Source: Nematocida homosporus (taxonomy: Eukaryota > Microsporidia). Taken from it: a DNA stretch of 64,000 bases. The notes beneath the pieces are model-generated. The model had not been told where the DNA came from. It saw only the letters and a program-made list of their open reading frames with translations, and made no database searches. A program made the position numbers and the translations under genes. The stretch spans positions 210,836 through 274,835 of the forward strand of contig NW_026250689.1 of the NCBI RefSeq assembly GCF_024244095.1, read 5' to 3'. Positions 56,144-63,379 of the stretch are shown in pieces. How positions within the stretch are numbered: the first letter of the stretch is position 1; each line of letters starts with the position of its first letter.

Positions 56144-56827
56144 CTAACCCAACTTCTTGATCTTTTTCGTAAGGCTCTTGGTTCGTTTGTTTGTGTCTTT
56201 ATCCATAATCACCATCTCTTTGGTTGCATGGGTTTGGGCCCGAATTCGTTTGGTTTGTGACTTAACTCCTTTTCTTAAGGTCTTTAGTCCTATTAAAGTC
56301 TTCTCAAGCTCAGCATCAACATCCCCCTCTTCACCCGAGGCTTCTAGAGCTTCCGCCGCTGCTTTTTCGTCCACTCCGTCGTCGGCAGCCAGCCTCTCGT
56401 CTTTCTGAGCCTTCTCTTCCTCATCAGTCGCTGCCTTATCAACCGCACTAATAGCCCGACGCCGCCCAGTAAAGAAGTCTCCAATCGCATCAAAAAACCG
56501 GTTGCCAAAGCTCACTAGATGTCCTGAACGGCCAATTTGCACAACCCGCTCTTCGTTTGTCTCGATTGTCTTTCTAATGCCTTTCTTGCGCTTTAGAGTA
56601 TCAGTAAGTACTTCATCCTGTTTAGCTAGTGACTTAGTTGTTTTGTGCGAAGTCCGCAAGGCGCCGCCTAGTGCTCGGTTGGCCCCTTTAACAATTTTGA
56701 AGGCATCGTTGGCATCGTTCTCTTTACGGCTAGCCAGAAGTTCTAGTGTGTCGTTTGAAGAGGTACTTGAAGAGGAACTATCGGCCAGGTCGTGAAAGTC
56801 CAGCTGCTCTCTGCTCTTCTCCGGCAT
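56144..56827 (-). CDS. SNAP-25/Sec9-like Qbc SNARE
   Basis: I take the ATG at 56827 (MPEKSREQLDF), 32 bp after the upstream RNA14 stop, instead of the longer frame that overlaps RNA14. The 227-residue soluble protein has two coiled-coil SNARE-type helices with no membrane anchor: one at about 45-100 (DAFKIVKGANRALGGALRTSHKTTKSLAKQDEV region, Qb type) and one at the C-terminus, about 175-225 (LIGLKTLRKGVKSQTKRIRAQTH, then MDKDTNKRTKSLTKKIKKL, Qc type). A charged Ala/Glu-rich linker joins them. This two-helix plan fits Sec9/SNAP-25, which drive fusion at the plasma membrane. No Cys-rich palmitoylation site is visible. Confidence 0.65.
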   Translation of the reverse strand: MPEKSREQLDFHDLADSSSSSTSSNDTLELLASRKENDANDAFKIVKGANRALGGALRTSHKTTKSLAKQDEVLTDTLKRKKGIRKTIETNEERVVQIGRSGHLVSFGNRFFDAIGDFFTGRRRAISAVDKAATDEEEKAQKDERLAADDGVDEKAAAEALEASGEEGDVDAELEKTLIGLKTLRKGVKSQTKRIRAQTHATKEMVIMDKDTNKRTKSLTKKIKKLG

Positions 56828-56858
56828 ACTCCGTAATTCCCACCCAAAGACCAATTGG

Positions 56859-58310
56859 TCAGACCGGCAGATGTGCCAGTAGTTGTACAACTGCGTCTAG
56901 ATTCACATTGCTGCAGATGTTATGGGATTCACGAATAGGCAATAATTCAGCTGTAAACCGTAGCAGAGCTTCTGGTACTTCCTCCTGCGGAGTCTCAGTT
57001 TGCAAGCCGTAGCACCGACCCAGAAACTGGTAGACAGCTGGATAGGACATTTTAGATAGCAGTGGCACTAAAGCCAAAAACCCGCGTTCATAAAGGACTT
57101 GGTGCTGAGCAATTACTAGACGAGGTACTGCTTCTACACTATCGCGCAAGTCTTCTTCTGGTCCACCCAATGACTCCTTAGCTTGAATTTCCACCAATGT
57201 GCGGGCCCGTTGGGCATCTCCTAAAGCCAAAAGCAAACGAGCACCTTCAGCTGCTACTCGTCGGGCATTCTCTGCATCGCGTTGGGCTAAGAATCGTTTA
57301 AGACCGGCCAAAAGAATCCCACCTGCATTCTTGCGTTCACGAGCCACCAGACCTTCAGCCGCCGCACAGAAAACAAAGACAGGTGCTCCAATCTTACCTT
57401 CCCGCGTCAGAGTCACCAAGTACTTACGTACACCAATAATATCCCGGTGCCGCAACAAGGCCGAGAAGAAGACTAAGTAGAAAGAATCACTCTGAGCTGT
57501 AATACTTGGTGGGGCTTGTTTCAACAATGCATCCGGATCGAACTGATAACTAGTTAGGGCGGCCAGTACGGATAAGGACCCATTAGTTTTAGCCAAAGAA
57601 ACCGTTAAACTCTCTCCCAAACGAGTATTCCGTTCTGATGTCCCATGAGCAGCCACCACCGCTTGTGTCTGTGGATTGGCAAAGTAAGCATTTTCCAAGG
57701 GACCAGTCTTAGCCAGGAATAAGGCCTTATAAACCGCCAAAGGCGCTGAAGTAGGCATTTGTTCAATAGCTGCATCCAAAGCATAAAGTGTTACATTAGC
57801 TGGGTACAAAGGATGCATATCTTGGTGACGTTTAAGAATGTATTCAGCAGCTGCCTCAGCCCCAGGAAGGACTGCATTACGCAACCGATTGGACTCAGCT
57901 ATAGCAGCAGCTTCTTTAGCTACTAAATCTTCTGAGGTTTTTACTCCTCGTTTCGTTGCTTCATAACTTCTATGGAACTCTATAAGTGTTTCGACTCTAA
58001 GCAGCGGCACCTCAAGCGATTTCATATAGGCCTCTTTGATTGCGTCTTTTTCTTCAGATTGCATCAACATTTCTAAGTACTGGATTTTGATATCAGTGCT
58101 TTCAATACTAAGCATAGTTCTAGTATAGGCGTAAGTTTGTGCTTCACGCAATGTTTCTTTAGATTTAGTCTGCGCGTATTGCAGATAAAGAAGCCAAAGA
58201 TCACAACAATGGGTTTGCCGTAAGGATGAAGAGAAAATACTCTCTAACTTCTTATTGTTTTTCTTACGGAAGGCATCTTTAGTTTCTCGAATAATCTCTT
58301 GTAGTGACAT
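56859..58310 (-). CDS. RNA14: HAT-repeat protein, probably Rna14/CstF-77
   Basis: Rna14 is the HAT-repeat scaffold of cleavage factor IA in mRNA 3'-end processing. The 483-residue protein begins with a HAT-type repeat (FRKKNNKKLESIFSSSLRQ...DLWLLYLQYAQ), continues through tandem helical pairs and a second block (VFFSALLRHRDIIGVRKYLVTL, GLVARERKNAGGILLAGLKRF), and ends in a short C-terminal extension with a conserved-looking AVVQLLAHLP. It is shorter than yeast Rna14 (677), as expected for a reduced genome. Other HAT proteins (Clf1, Utp6) are possible; the overall order fits Rna14 best. A housekeeping gene without CArG dyad. Confidence 0.6.
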   Translation of the reverse strand: MSLQEIIRETKDAFRKKNNKKLESIFSSSLRQTHCCDLWLLYLQYAQTKSKETLREAQTYAYTRTMLSIESTDIKIQYLEMLMQSEEKDAIKEAYMKSLEVPLLRVETLIEFHRSYEATKRGVKTSEDLVAKEAAAIAESNRLRNAVLPGAEAAAEYILKRHQDMHPLYPANVTLYALDAAIEQMPTSAPLAVYKALFLAKTGPLENAYFANPQTQAVVAAHGTSERNTRLGESLTVSLAKTNGSLSVLAALTSYQFDPDALLKQAPPSITAQSDSFYLVFFSALLRHRDIIGVRKYLVTLTREGKIGAPVFVFCAAAEGLVARERKNAGGILLAGLKRFLAQRDAENARRVAAEGARLLLALGDAQRARTLVEIQAKESLGGPEEDLRDSVEAVPRLVIAQHQVLYERGFLALVPLLSKMSYPAVYQFLGRCYGLQTETPQEEVPEALLRFTAELLPIRESHNICSNVNLDAVVQLLAHLPV

Positions 58311-59040
58311 GAAATAAAAAAGAGGGGTGGTATAAGTATTAGATTGCGATCTGGTTGTTATGGGTTGTTGTGAGTTGTTGTGAGTTAGTATTTCAGTTTG
58401 GATTTTACTTGTCGTCTTTTGGTTGTTAAGTAGATTGTTGATCTAAAGGTCTAACCTGGCCAAAACTTACCCTAAACAGATACCAGTTCCCATTCCAATC
58501 AAGTACTATTTCGTCCTATTTCACACCCAATCAAAAGACCAGTCTATTATGTTGAGTTGGGCATTGAGTTGGGTTATGTTGGGTTAGGTTAAGTATTGAA
58601 TTGGTATTAGGTTATGTTGGGTTAGATTGAGTTAAGTTAATATTGAATTGGTATTAGATTAGATTGAGTTAAGTTAATATTGAATTGGTATTGAATTGGT
58701 TTGGTTTGTTGATATATGGTGATGTGTAATGTGATATGATGTGATGTGATGATTATATCATACTACAACTTAATCTAACCTAATACTTAACTTAACCTAA
58801 CCTAACCCAATACTCAACTCAAGTCAATCTGGAGTTGTTTTCTAAGATTTGGAAATATCGGAATTAATCTCTAAGCAGTGCTGGTTAAAGTAAGTGTTAG
58901 TATTGAGTTGGTATAAGTCAATTGAGTTGAGTTAGATTGAGTTGAGTTAGTGGATGGTAAAGTAGTAATGAAGTTGTAATGAAGTTGTAATGAGGTATTG
59001 TAAGACAAAATCAAGTGTTAATAGTAGTAAGATCGTTTAT
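58311..59040. other. Low-complexity spacer with dispersed repeat copy
   Basis: GT-rich words (TGGGTTGTTGTGAGTTGTTG, TTGGTATTAGGTTATG) at 58330-58740, an AC-rich patch at 58760-58825, then the inverted 61-bp repeat copy at 58831-58891 and GT-rich words up to the MAD1 3' end. No gene. Confidence 0.55.
58831..58891 (-). repeat. Dispersed 61-bp repeat, copy 2 (inverted relative to copy 1)
   Basis: Reverse complement of 46711-46771 at about 58 of 61 bases by eye. It lies on the 3' side of MAD1, so both copies are in the same orientation relative to the upstream gene. Confidence 0.8.
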
Positions 59041-59358
59041 TTACTGGAAGGTCTTTTGGTCGAAGAGAGTTAGAGTAATGGCTGAAAGGAAGGCAGAAAT
59101 AGACCCTCCTTTATCTAGATAGATATTCTTCTCTTTGTCCATCTTCTTAACGAATGGACTTCCCTCAACTGCAATCTTGCCTGTTTCACTTATCAGCAAA
59201 GTAATAATATCCTCTTCATCAAAGGCAAAGAGAGACCGTAACAGAATTCGGTTTCCCTGGATGGTAATTTCATACCCAAAGATATCTCCTAAGATTTTAA
59301 CGATGTTTTGAATTCGATTCTTGTATCTAGCTGCTAATTCAGACTCTCTACTTGTCAT
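59041..59358 (-). CDS. MAD1: Minimal Mad1, C-terminal RWD domain only
   Basis: Mad1 is the kinetochore platform for Mad2 in the spindle checkpoint. This protein of 105 residues, from the ATG at 59358 (MTSRESELA), consists almost only of the Mad1 C-terminal domain: an N-terminal helix (ELAARYKNRIQNIVKILGDIFGYEI), then LRSLFAFDEEDIITLLI and the closing SISAFLSAITLTLFDQKT, which matches the family phrase SIPAFLSALTLELF.rqT. The long coiled coil and Mad2-interaction motif of normal Mad1 (700 residues) are absent from this frame. The stop TAA runs into AATAAA. The start overlaps the end of a 64-codon frame. Confidence 0.7.
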   Translation of the reverse strand: MTSRESELAARYKNRIQNIVKILGDIFGYEITIQGNRILLRSLFAFDEEDIITLLISETGKIAVEGSPFVKKMDKEKNIYLDKGGSISAFLSAITLTLFDQKTFQ

Positions 59359-59542
59359 TTTTAGTTTTTCCAGAAGACTCCATCTTATGTAAGGCATTGA
59401 GTAGTTCGGGAATCGTTAGTTCTTCGACAAAATCCGGAAGATTATCTGGAGCCTGGGTTAGAGACAGACTGATAGAAGGTCGAGTAAGACGACTGGAAAG
59501 AGCTTTAATTTCCTGCCGAAGTGTTTGTTTGAGGTCTTTCAT
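59348..59542 (-). CDS. Small 64-residue protein overlapping the MAD1 start
   Basis: The ORF has an ATG at 59542, a helical N-terminus (LKQTLRQEIKALSSRL) and an acidic middle (DFVEELTIPELLNALHKM). Its stop TAG overlaps the first codons of MAD1 (ATGACAAGTAG). It could be a real small protein encoded upstream in a tightly packed pair, or the coiled-coil end of Mad1 joined by a frameshift. I recognise no family. The AC-rich spacer and AT-rich DNA before it are typical of a 5' end. Confidence 0.5.
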   Translation of the reverse strand: MKDLKQTLRQEIKALSSRLTRPSISLSLTQAPDNLPDFVEELTIPELLNALHKMESSGKTKNDK

Positions 59543-59982
59543 CCCACAAAAATTAGCAAGATCAATCTTAACCCAATATATGTCCAGTCATGGAGTAGTT
59601 AAGTATATATAAATAACATATAGGTATATCTTTATCTCAACTCAACTTAATACTATCTTAACTCAACTCAACTTAATACTATCTTAACTTAACTTAATAC
59701 TATCTTAACTCAACTCAACTTAATATTATCTTAACTCAACTTAATACTATCTTAACTTAACTTAACTCAACTCAACTCAACTTAACTTAACTTGAACGGT
59801 ATTTATTTAGCGGGCGCAATGATAGGCCAACTTAAACTGGTCCTGCTTCAGTCTAGTGCAGGTCTAGATAAACCCAAGCTCAACTCAACTCAACCAAACT
59901 CAAACCCAAACTCAAACCCAATACCAACTCAATACTAACTCAAACTAATCCTAACACATCTATACTCCTTTATTTGGATGTT
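59543..59982. other. Low-complexity spacer, AC-rich on the + strand
   Basis: Dominated by TTAACTCAACTCAACTTAAT and TACTATCTTAACTC words. No gene or RNA seen. Confidence 0.6.
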
Positions 59983-60636
59983 CTAGGCCTTAGGCGGGGC
60001 CAGAGTAAGACGCGGTAGAATGTTCTTTCTAACATAGTCTTCATACTCAGATTGTGACTTGCGGTAGGCAATAGAAGCCTCAATGTTAGCTGGTGAATCG
60101 GTATTAGGCTCATTAAGAAGAAGCATAATGGAAAGAAGAATTGTACGTACGCAAAGAACTGGCGACCACTGCTCAATATCCATCTCACCCGTATGTGGGT
60201 CAGTATGCGGGGTATGCAAAATAGAGATGCAGACTTTGCCATCTTCATAGATATTCGGGTGGTACATCTTAGTGACAAAACAAACGCGTGGTGGAGATAA
60301 GGGATAATCCTGGGGGAAGAGCATTGATGCGTTCAAAATATACCCTTCATAAATCGTCTCGGCAAATCCGTTAATTTCAATCTCCCACTTATAAGTATAG
60401 CCAGAAGGACCGTCTTTGCCTTCCTCATAGGTCAAAACAGGACAAATGGTGAACCACGAACAATCTGGATCCTCAGTTAGTTTCTTATACTCAGTTCTAA
60501 GCCGGCGATTAGCTGGCTCATACGGAACTTGTCTAGTTTGAGTCTTTATAGGTCCTTCTTTCTTATCTGTGCTTGTCCGGTTATTATTGCTATCGCTAAT
60601 ATCAACTACATGTCGGTGCCTATGTGTCTCACCCAT
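59983..60636 (-). CDS. Ubiquitin-conjugating enzyme E2, Ubc7/UBE2G type
   Basis: An E2 that transfers ubiquitin from E1 to substrate-bound E3s; Ubc7-type members serve ER-associated degradation. The ATG at 60636 (MGETHRHRH) is chosen over an upstream TTG. After a His/Asn/Lys-rich leader of about 38 residues the UBC core begins at about 42. It contains the YHPNIY motif at 125-130, the catalytic Cys136 in GKVCISIL, the acidic-type loop insertion (HTPHTDPHTGEMDIEQWSPV) typical of Ubc7/Cdc34, and the LLNEPNTDSPAN segment. The length is 217 residues. Cdc34 has the same insertion, but the core here ends without a long acidic tail, so Ubc7 is more likely. AATAAA lies 12 bp after the stop. Confidence 0.88.
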   Translation of the reverse strand: MGETHRHRHVVDISDSNNNRTSTDKKEGPIKTQTRQVPYEPANRRLRTEYKKLTEDPDCSWFTICPVLTYEEGKDGPSGYTYKWEIEINGFAETIYEGYILNASMLFPQDYPLSPPRVCFVTKMYHPNIYEDGKVCISILHTPHTDPHTGEMDIEQWSPVLCVRTILLSIMLLLNEPNTDSPANIEASIAYRKSQSEYEDYVRKNILPRLTLAPPKA

Positions 60637-60681
60637 TCGCAAACAAACTAAAATTGTTTGGCTTTATGGTAGCTGGGGTGG

Positions 60682-62376
60682 CTAACCCCTGGCAGGGGGG
60701 AGAATTGTATTGGCTGATGGAACTAAGGAGGTGGCTGTGTCGATGTTTTTGGCTTTGGTCTGAGAAATATTGAAGTAATTATGAATAGTACTCCAAATTC
60801 CTGTGTTTTTTGTGATTTGATGGTTTATCTCGTTGATAAGATTGGTGATTAATCGGTTGGCGGCTGCGGTGGCGAAGAAGAGAAGGAGGGAGATAGCTAT
60901 AATTAGGAGAAGGGCGGCAATGACTTGGAACCATTTATGACGTGCGGTGGAGGTAGTGCCTTTGTAACGGCCTTCTAAGTAGTTGGCAATGATGGCATGG
61001 ACTTGGGAAGTTTTGGCAATGATGATACCGTAGAAAAGAGCGTAGATACCGGAGAAGAAAATAAAGCGAGCGGCTTCATTCGAACTAGTTATAATTTGGA
61101 CAAAGGCGGTAACAAAGAAGAGGCCGGCTAAGGTGAAGAGGGGGAAGAAGAAGACACGGCAGGCAATTCGAATGGGATTGCCTTGCCAGTTGAGCACGCA
61201 CATGCCAGTGAATCCGGAGCCGAAGAGAATTAGAGTTTGAAGGAGAAGAAGACCGGCTTGGGTAATAAGACCGAGTTGGGCGGAGTCCATGGCCTGGATA
61301 AAGAAGAGAGTGAAGAAAAGGAAGCAGATAAGAGTGAAGACAGTTAGGACAATAGCATTGGTGAGATCACTTGGGACTCTGTGTCTTTTGTAGGTAATAG
61401 TGTTGTAGAGAAGAACAAAAGCAGCTAGTGCGCCATTGATGACGTACTGGGTGCAACTATAGATAGGAATCTTTTGAATTGGCTCAGCGAATAATCGGTT
61501 GTAAGTACTGAGATGTTCTATCTTTAAGGTGATAAGACCAAAAGCCAGGAGAATGGAGCAGCAAAGAGTGATGACTCCAAGGGTATAATGAATGGGTTTG
61601 AATTTCATTTGGTGGATTCTGTCAATGTTAAGAATATCCTGGTCGCTCATGTTATCTAAAACTGTAGGATTATTGGCGAGTTTCTTGATCTCTGCTACGC
61701 GTTGTTTTTCTTCTGGGGTGAGTTCTATCGGTTTGAGTTGATGGGACTGTGTGAAAGATTCAGGACGAATTGTTGTTTTAATAAGATGGAATAAGTAGAG
61801 AATATTATCGATAACTGATTGTTTAGCCCTAGACATAACCTGGGCTACAGATGTAGATCGAGTTTTAGGTTTATCCTTGCTCTTATCTATTTCATCAGCG
61901 GGTAGGAGTGGAGTAGTGTCCTTATCATTATCTGGTGAGATTTCGGTATCTAGGGGGTCTAAGGCCTGGCGTTTAGAACGTTTATGTGGTTGCTCAGATT
62001 GGTTAGATTGGTTAGATTGTTCGGCATTCTCTTTAAAATTAGGGTTGGCGAAACTCATGTTGTTATGGAGATTAGAGCGGGGGCTGACTGATTGAAAACT
62101 CTCTTCTTCGTAGTTGGGATTAGTGAATCCTTGGCTGAGTTGAGACTCTTTCGATTTGTTAGATTTGGAGATACTGTTTTTTGGTATTTCAATTTCAATC
62201 GGCGTATTGTATGTATCAGATAAGTCTTCACTATCTGATTTTAAAAGATACTCCTTATCTTTAGTGAGTTGTTTGGGCACCGACTGATTAGATTTGCTAG
62301 TTAGTACTAAAGTAAAGGCTAAAGCAAATAAGAAAAGATATCGAAACTTATTTGGCATTTGAATTAGCTGATTCAT
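60682..62376 (-). CDS. Signal peptide + exposed domain + seven-transmembrane protein (7-TM family)
   Basis: The start is taken at the ATG at 62376 (MNQLIQMPN), because the longer frame begins at a TTG inside the promoter dyad. The 564-residue protein has a signal peptide (YLFLFALAFTLVLTS), an N-terminal domain of about 230 residues with repeated polar phrases (GFTNPNYEEES, SFANPNFKEN) and a basic KRSKRQ patch, and then seven hydrophobic segments. The segment-5/6 block (RIACRVFFFPLFTLAGLFFV then AARFIFFSGIYALFYGII) matches in position, and weakly in sequence, the other two 7-TM proteins. A C-terminal tail of about 40 residues follows. Two CArG sites lie upstream. Function unknown. Confidence 0.78.
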   Translation of the reverse strand: MNQLIQMPNKFRYLFLFALAFTLVLTSKSNQSVPKQLTKDKEYLLKSDSEDLSDTYNTPIEIEIPKNSISKSNKSKESQLSQGFTNPNYEEESFQSVSPRSNLHNNMSFANPNFKENAEQSNQSNQSEQPHKRSKRQALDPLDTEISPDNDKDTTPLLPADEIDKSKDKPKTRSTSVAQVMSRAKQSVIDNILYLFHLIKTTIRPESFTQSHQLKPIELTPEEKQRVAEIKKLANNPTVLDNMSDQDILNIDRIHQMKFKPIHYTLGVITLCCSILLAFGLITLKIEHLSTYNRLFAEPIQKIPIYSCTQYVINGALAAFVLLYNTITYKRHRVPSDLTNAIVLTVFTLICFLFFTLFFIQAMDSAQLGLITQAGLLLLQTLILFGSGFTGMCVLNWQGNPIRIACRVFFFPLFTLAGLFFVTAFVQIITSSNEAARFIFFSGIYALFYGIIIAKTSQVHAIIANYLEGRYKGTTSTARHKWFQVIAALLLIIAISLLLFFATAAANRLITNLINEINHQITKNTGIWSTIHNYFNISQTKAKNIDTATSLVPSANTILPPARG

Positions 62377-62422
62377 GCTAAAAAATTTATGATCGAATGA
62401 TGTTTGGAAATGAGCTGGCAAA

Positions 62423-62456
62423 TTACCCAATAAGGAAATTTTTCCCGATTAGGAAA
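62423..62456. promoter_or_regulatory. Double CArG site in the divergent promoter of the 62376 and 62508 genes
   Basis: TTACCCAATAAGGAAA (62423-62438) and TTTCCCGATTAGGAAA (62441-62456) lie back to back. The first is 46 bp before the minus-strand ATG at 62376, the second 51 bp before the plus-strand ATG at 62508. Confidence 0.75.
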
Positions 62457-62507
62457 AATAAGTGGTTGTGAGATGAATGAGTAGTGAAGGAGTGGTTTGT
62501 TTTTTTT

Positions 62508-62972
62508 ATGCAGGAACAGAGTGCAGGGAAGATGTTAGAGAGGCTTCAAAAGATGTCGCCGGTCGAGATACGTCGAGAGAGAAGCCAGTTCATTGCTGAG
62601 ATAGCTCGGGGACGATTTAGTGAATCGGAAAAGCTGACTTTGCGAATGGAGTTGCAAAAGCGACTCTTAGAGAGCAGAACACAACAGGAACCTACTGGAG
62701 AAATTGGTGCTCTAGCCGGAGCTGAAAAGGCTATTACGGCCCAATGTGAAATGTCAGCAGTGGCATCACGACGACTGGCCGAATCGGATGCCAAGCTTAT
62801 GCGCATCAAAAGCACTCAAGACCGACTGGCGCAAGAGATGGACAGGGCTGAGAAGACAATTCAGAAGCGGAAATCGCGCGAGTTTCGGGATGACATTGCC
62901 TTTTTAGGGGCCTTAGGACTCTTTTTTGCTGTTTGTATCTATGTACTGCTGAGTAGACTGGTTTTGAAATGA
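62508..62972 (+). CDS. Tail-anchored SNARE-like protein
   Basis: The ATG at 62508 (MQEQSAGKML) follows TTTTTTT and is preferred to an upstream GTG. The 154-residue protein is a helical, charged coiled coil (MLERLQKMSPVEIRRERSQ, KAITAQCEMSAVASRRLAE, SDAKLMRIKSTQDRLAQEM) followed by a C-terminal membrane segment (DDIAFLGALGLFFAVCIYVLLSRL) at about 130-152 and a two-to-three-residue tail. This is the plan of a Sec20/Use1-like or Qb/Qc SNARE, but the zero-layer residue is not obvious, so the family is tentative. It is divergent from the 7-TM gene and may share its promoter dyad. Confidence 0.55.
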   Translation: MQEQSAGKMLERLQKMSPVEIRRERSQFIAEIARGRFSESEKLTLRMELQKRLLESRTQQEPTGEIGALAGAEKAITAQCEMSAVASRRLAESDAKLMRIKSTQDRLAQEMDRAEKTIQKRKSREFRDDIAFLGALGLFFAVCIYVLLSRLVLK

Positions 62973-63145
62973 GTCGAAGGGTTCGGAATGAATGCTGAGT
63001 AGGTTTTTTATGACGTAGGATGGGTTAGTATGTTGTATTTGTTAGTTGGTCGGGGTCGGAATGGGCTCATCGTATTTGTTGATTTTCATACTAACTCAAG
63101 ACAGTGTCAGAACGTGAGTATTTAGGAAAAGAGGAGAAGGCATAT

Positions 63146-63379
63146 ATGTTATTGCTGGTGTGCTTGTATGCAGGTTTAGTTGCTGCAATAGTCCCAGATT
63201 CGTCTTTGGCCGATATCTCACAAAATGATGTCTTTTCGGTCGTTTGTCTATTTATGCTGCTGTCCTTGACATTCTCGGTTTCCTTCTTTGGAGTAAAGCG
63301 ACTGATGGAGAAATCTCCTAAGTTGACTTCTTCTATCCATCCACCAACCACTTATTCTCATGAAACTATTGCCTTCTAA
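63146..63379 (+). CDS. Small two-pass membrane protein (hypothetical)
   Basis: From the ATG at 63146 the product has 77 residues: a hydrophobic segment at about 1-17 (MLLLVCLYAGLVAAIVP), a short loop, a second segment (VVCLFMLLSLTFSVSFFGV), then a polar tail. The longer frame begins with GTG. It follows the SNARE-like gene on the same strand after about 170 bp. No family recognised; it could be a small accessory subunit of a membrane complex. Confidence 0.45.
   Translation: MLLLVCLYAGLVAAIVPDSSLADISQNDVFSVVCLFMLLSLTFSVSFFGVKRLMEKSPKLTSSIHPPTTYSHETIAF

Noticed and set aside
59970..60278. Second frame over the E2 gene
   Set aside because: It is out of frame with the clear UBC core and is a shadow.
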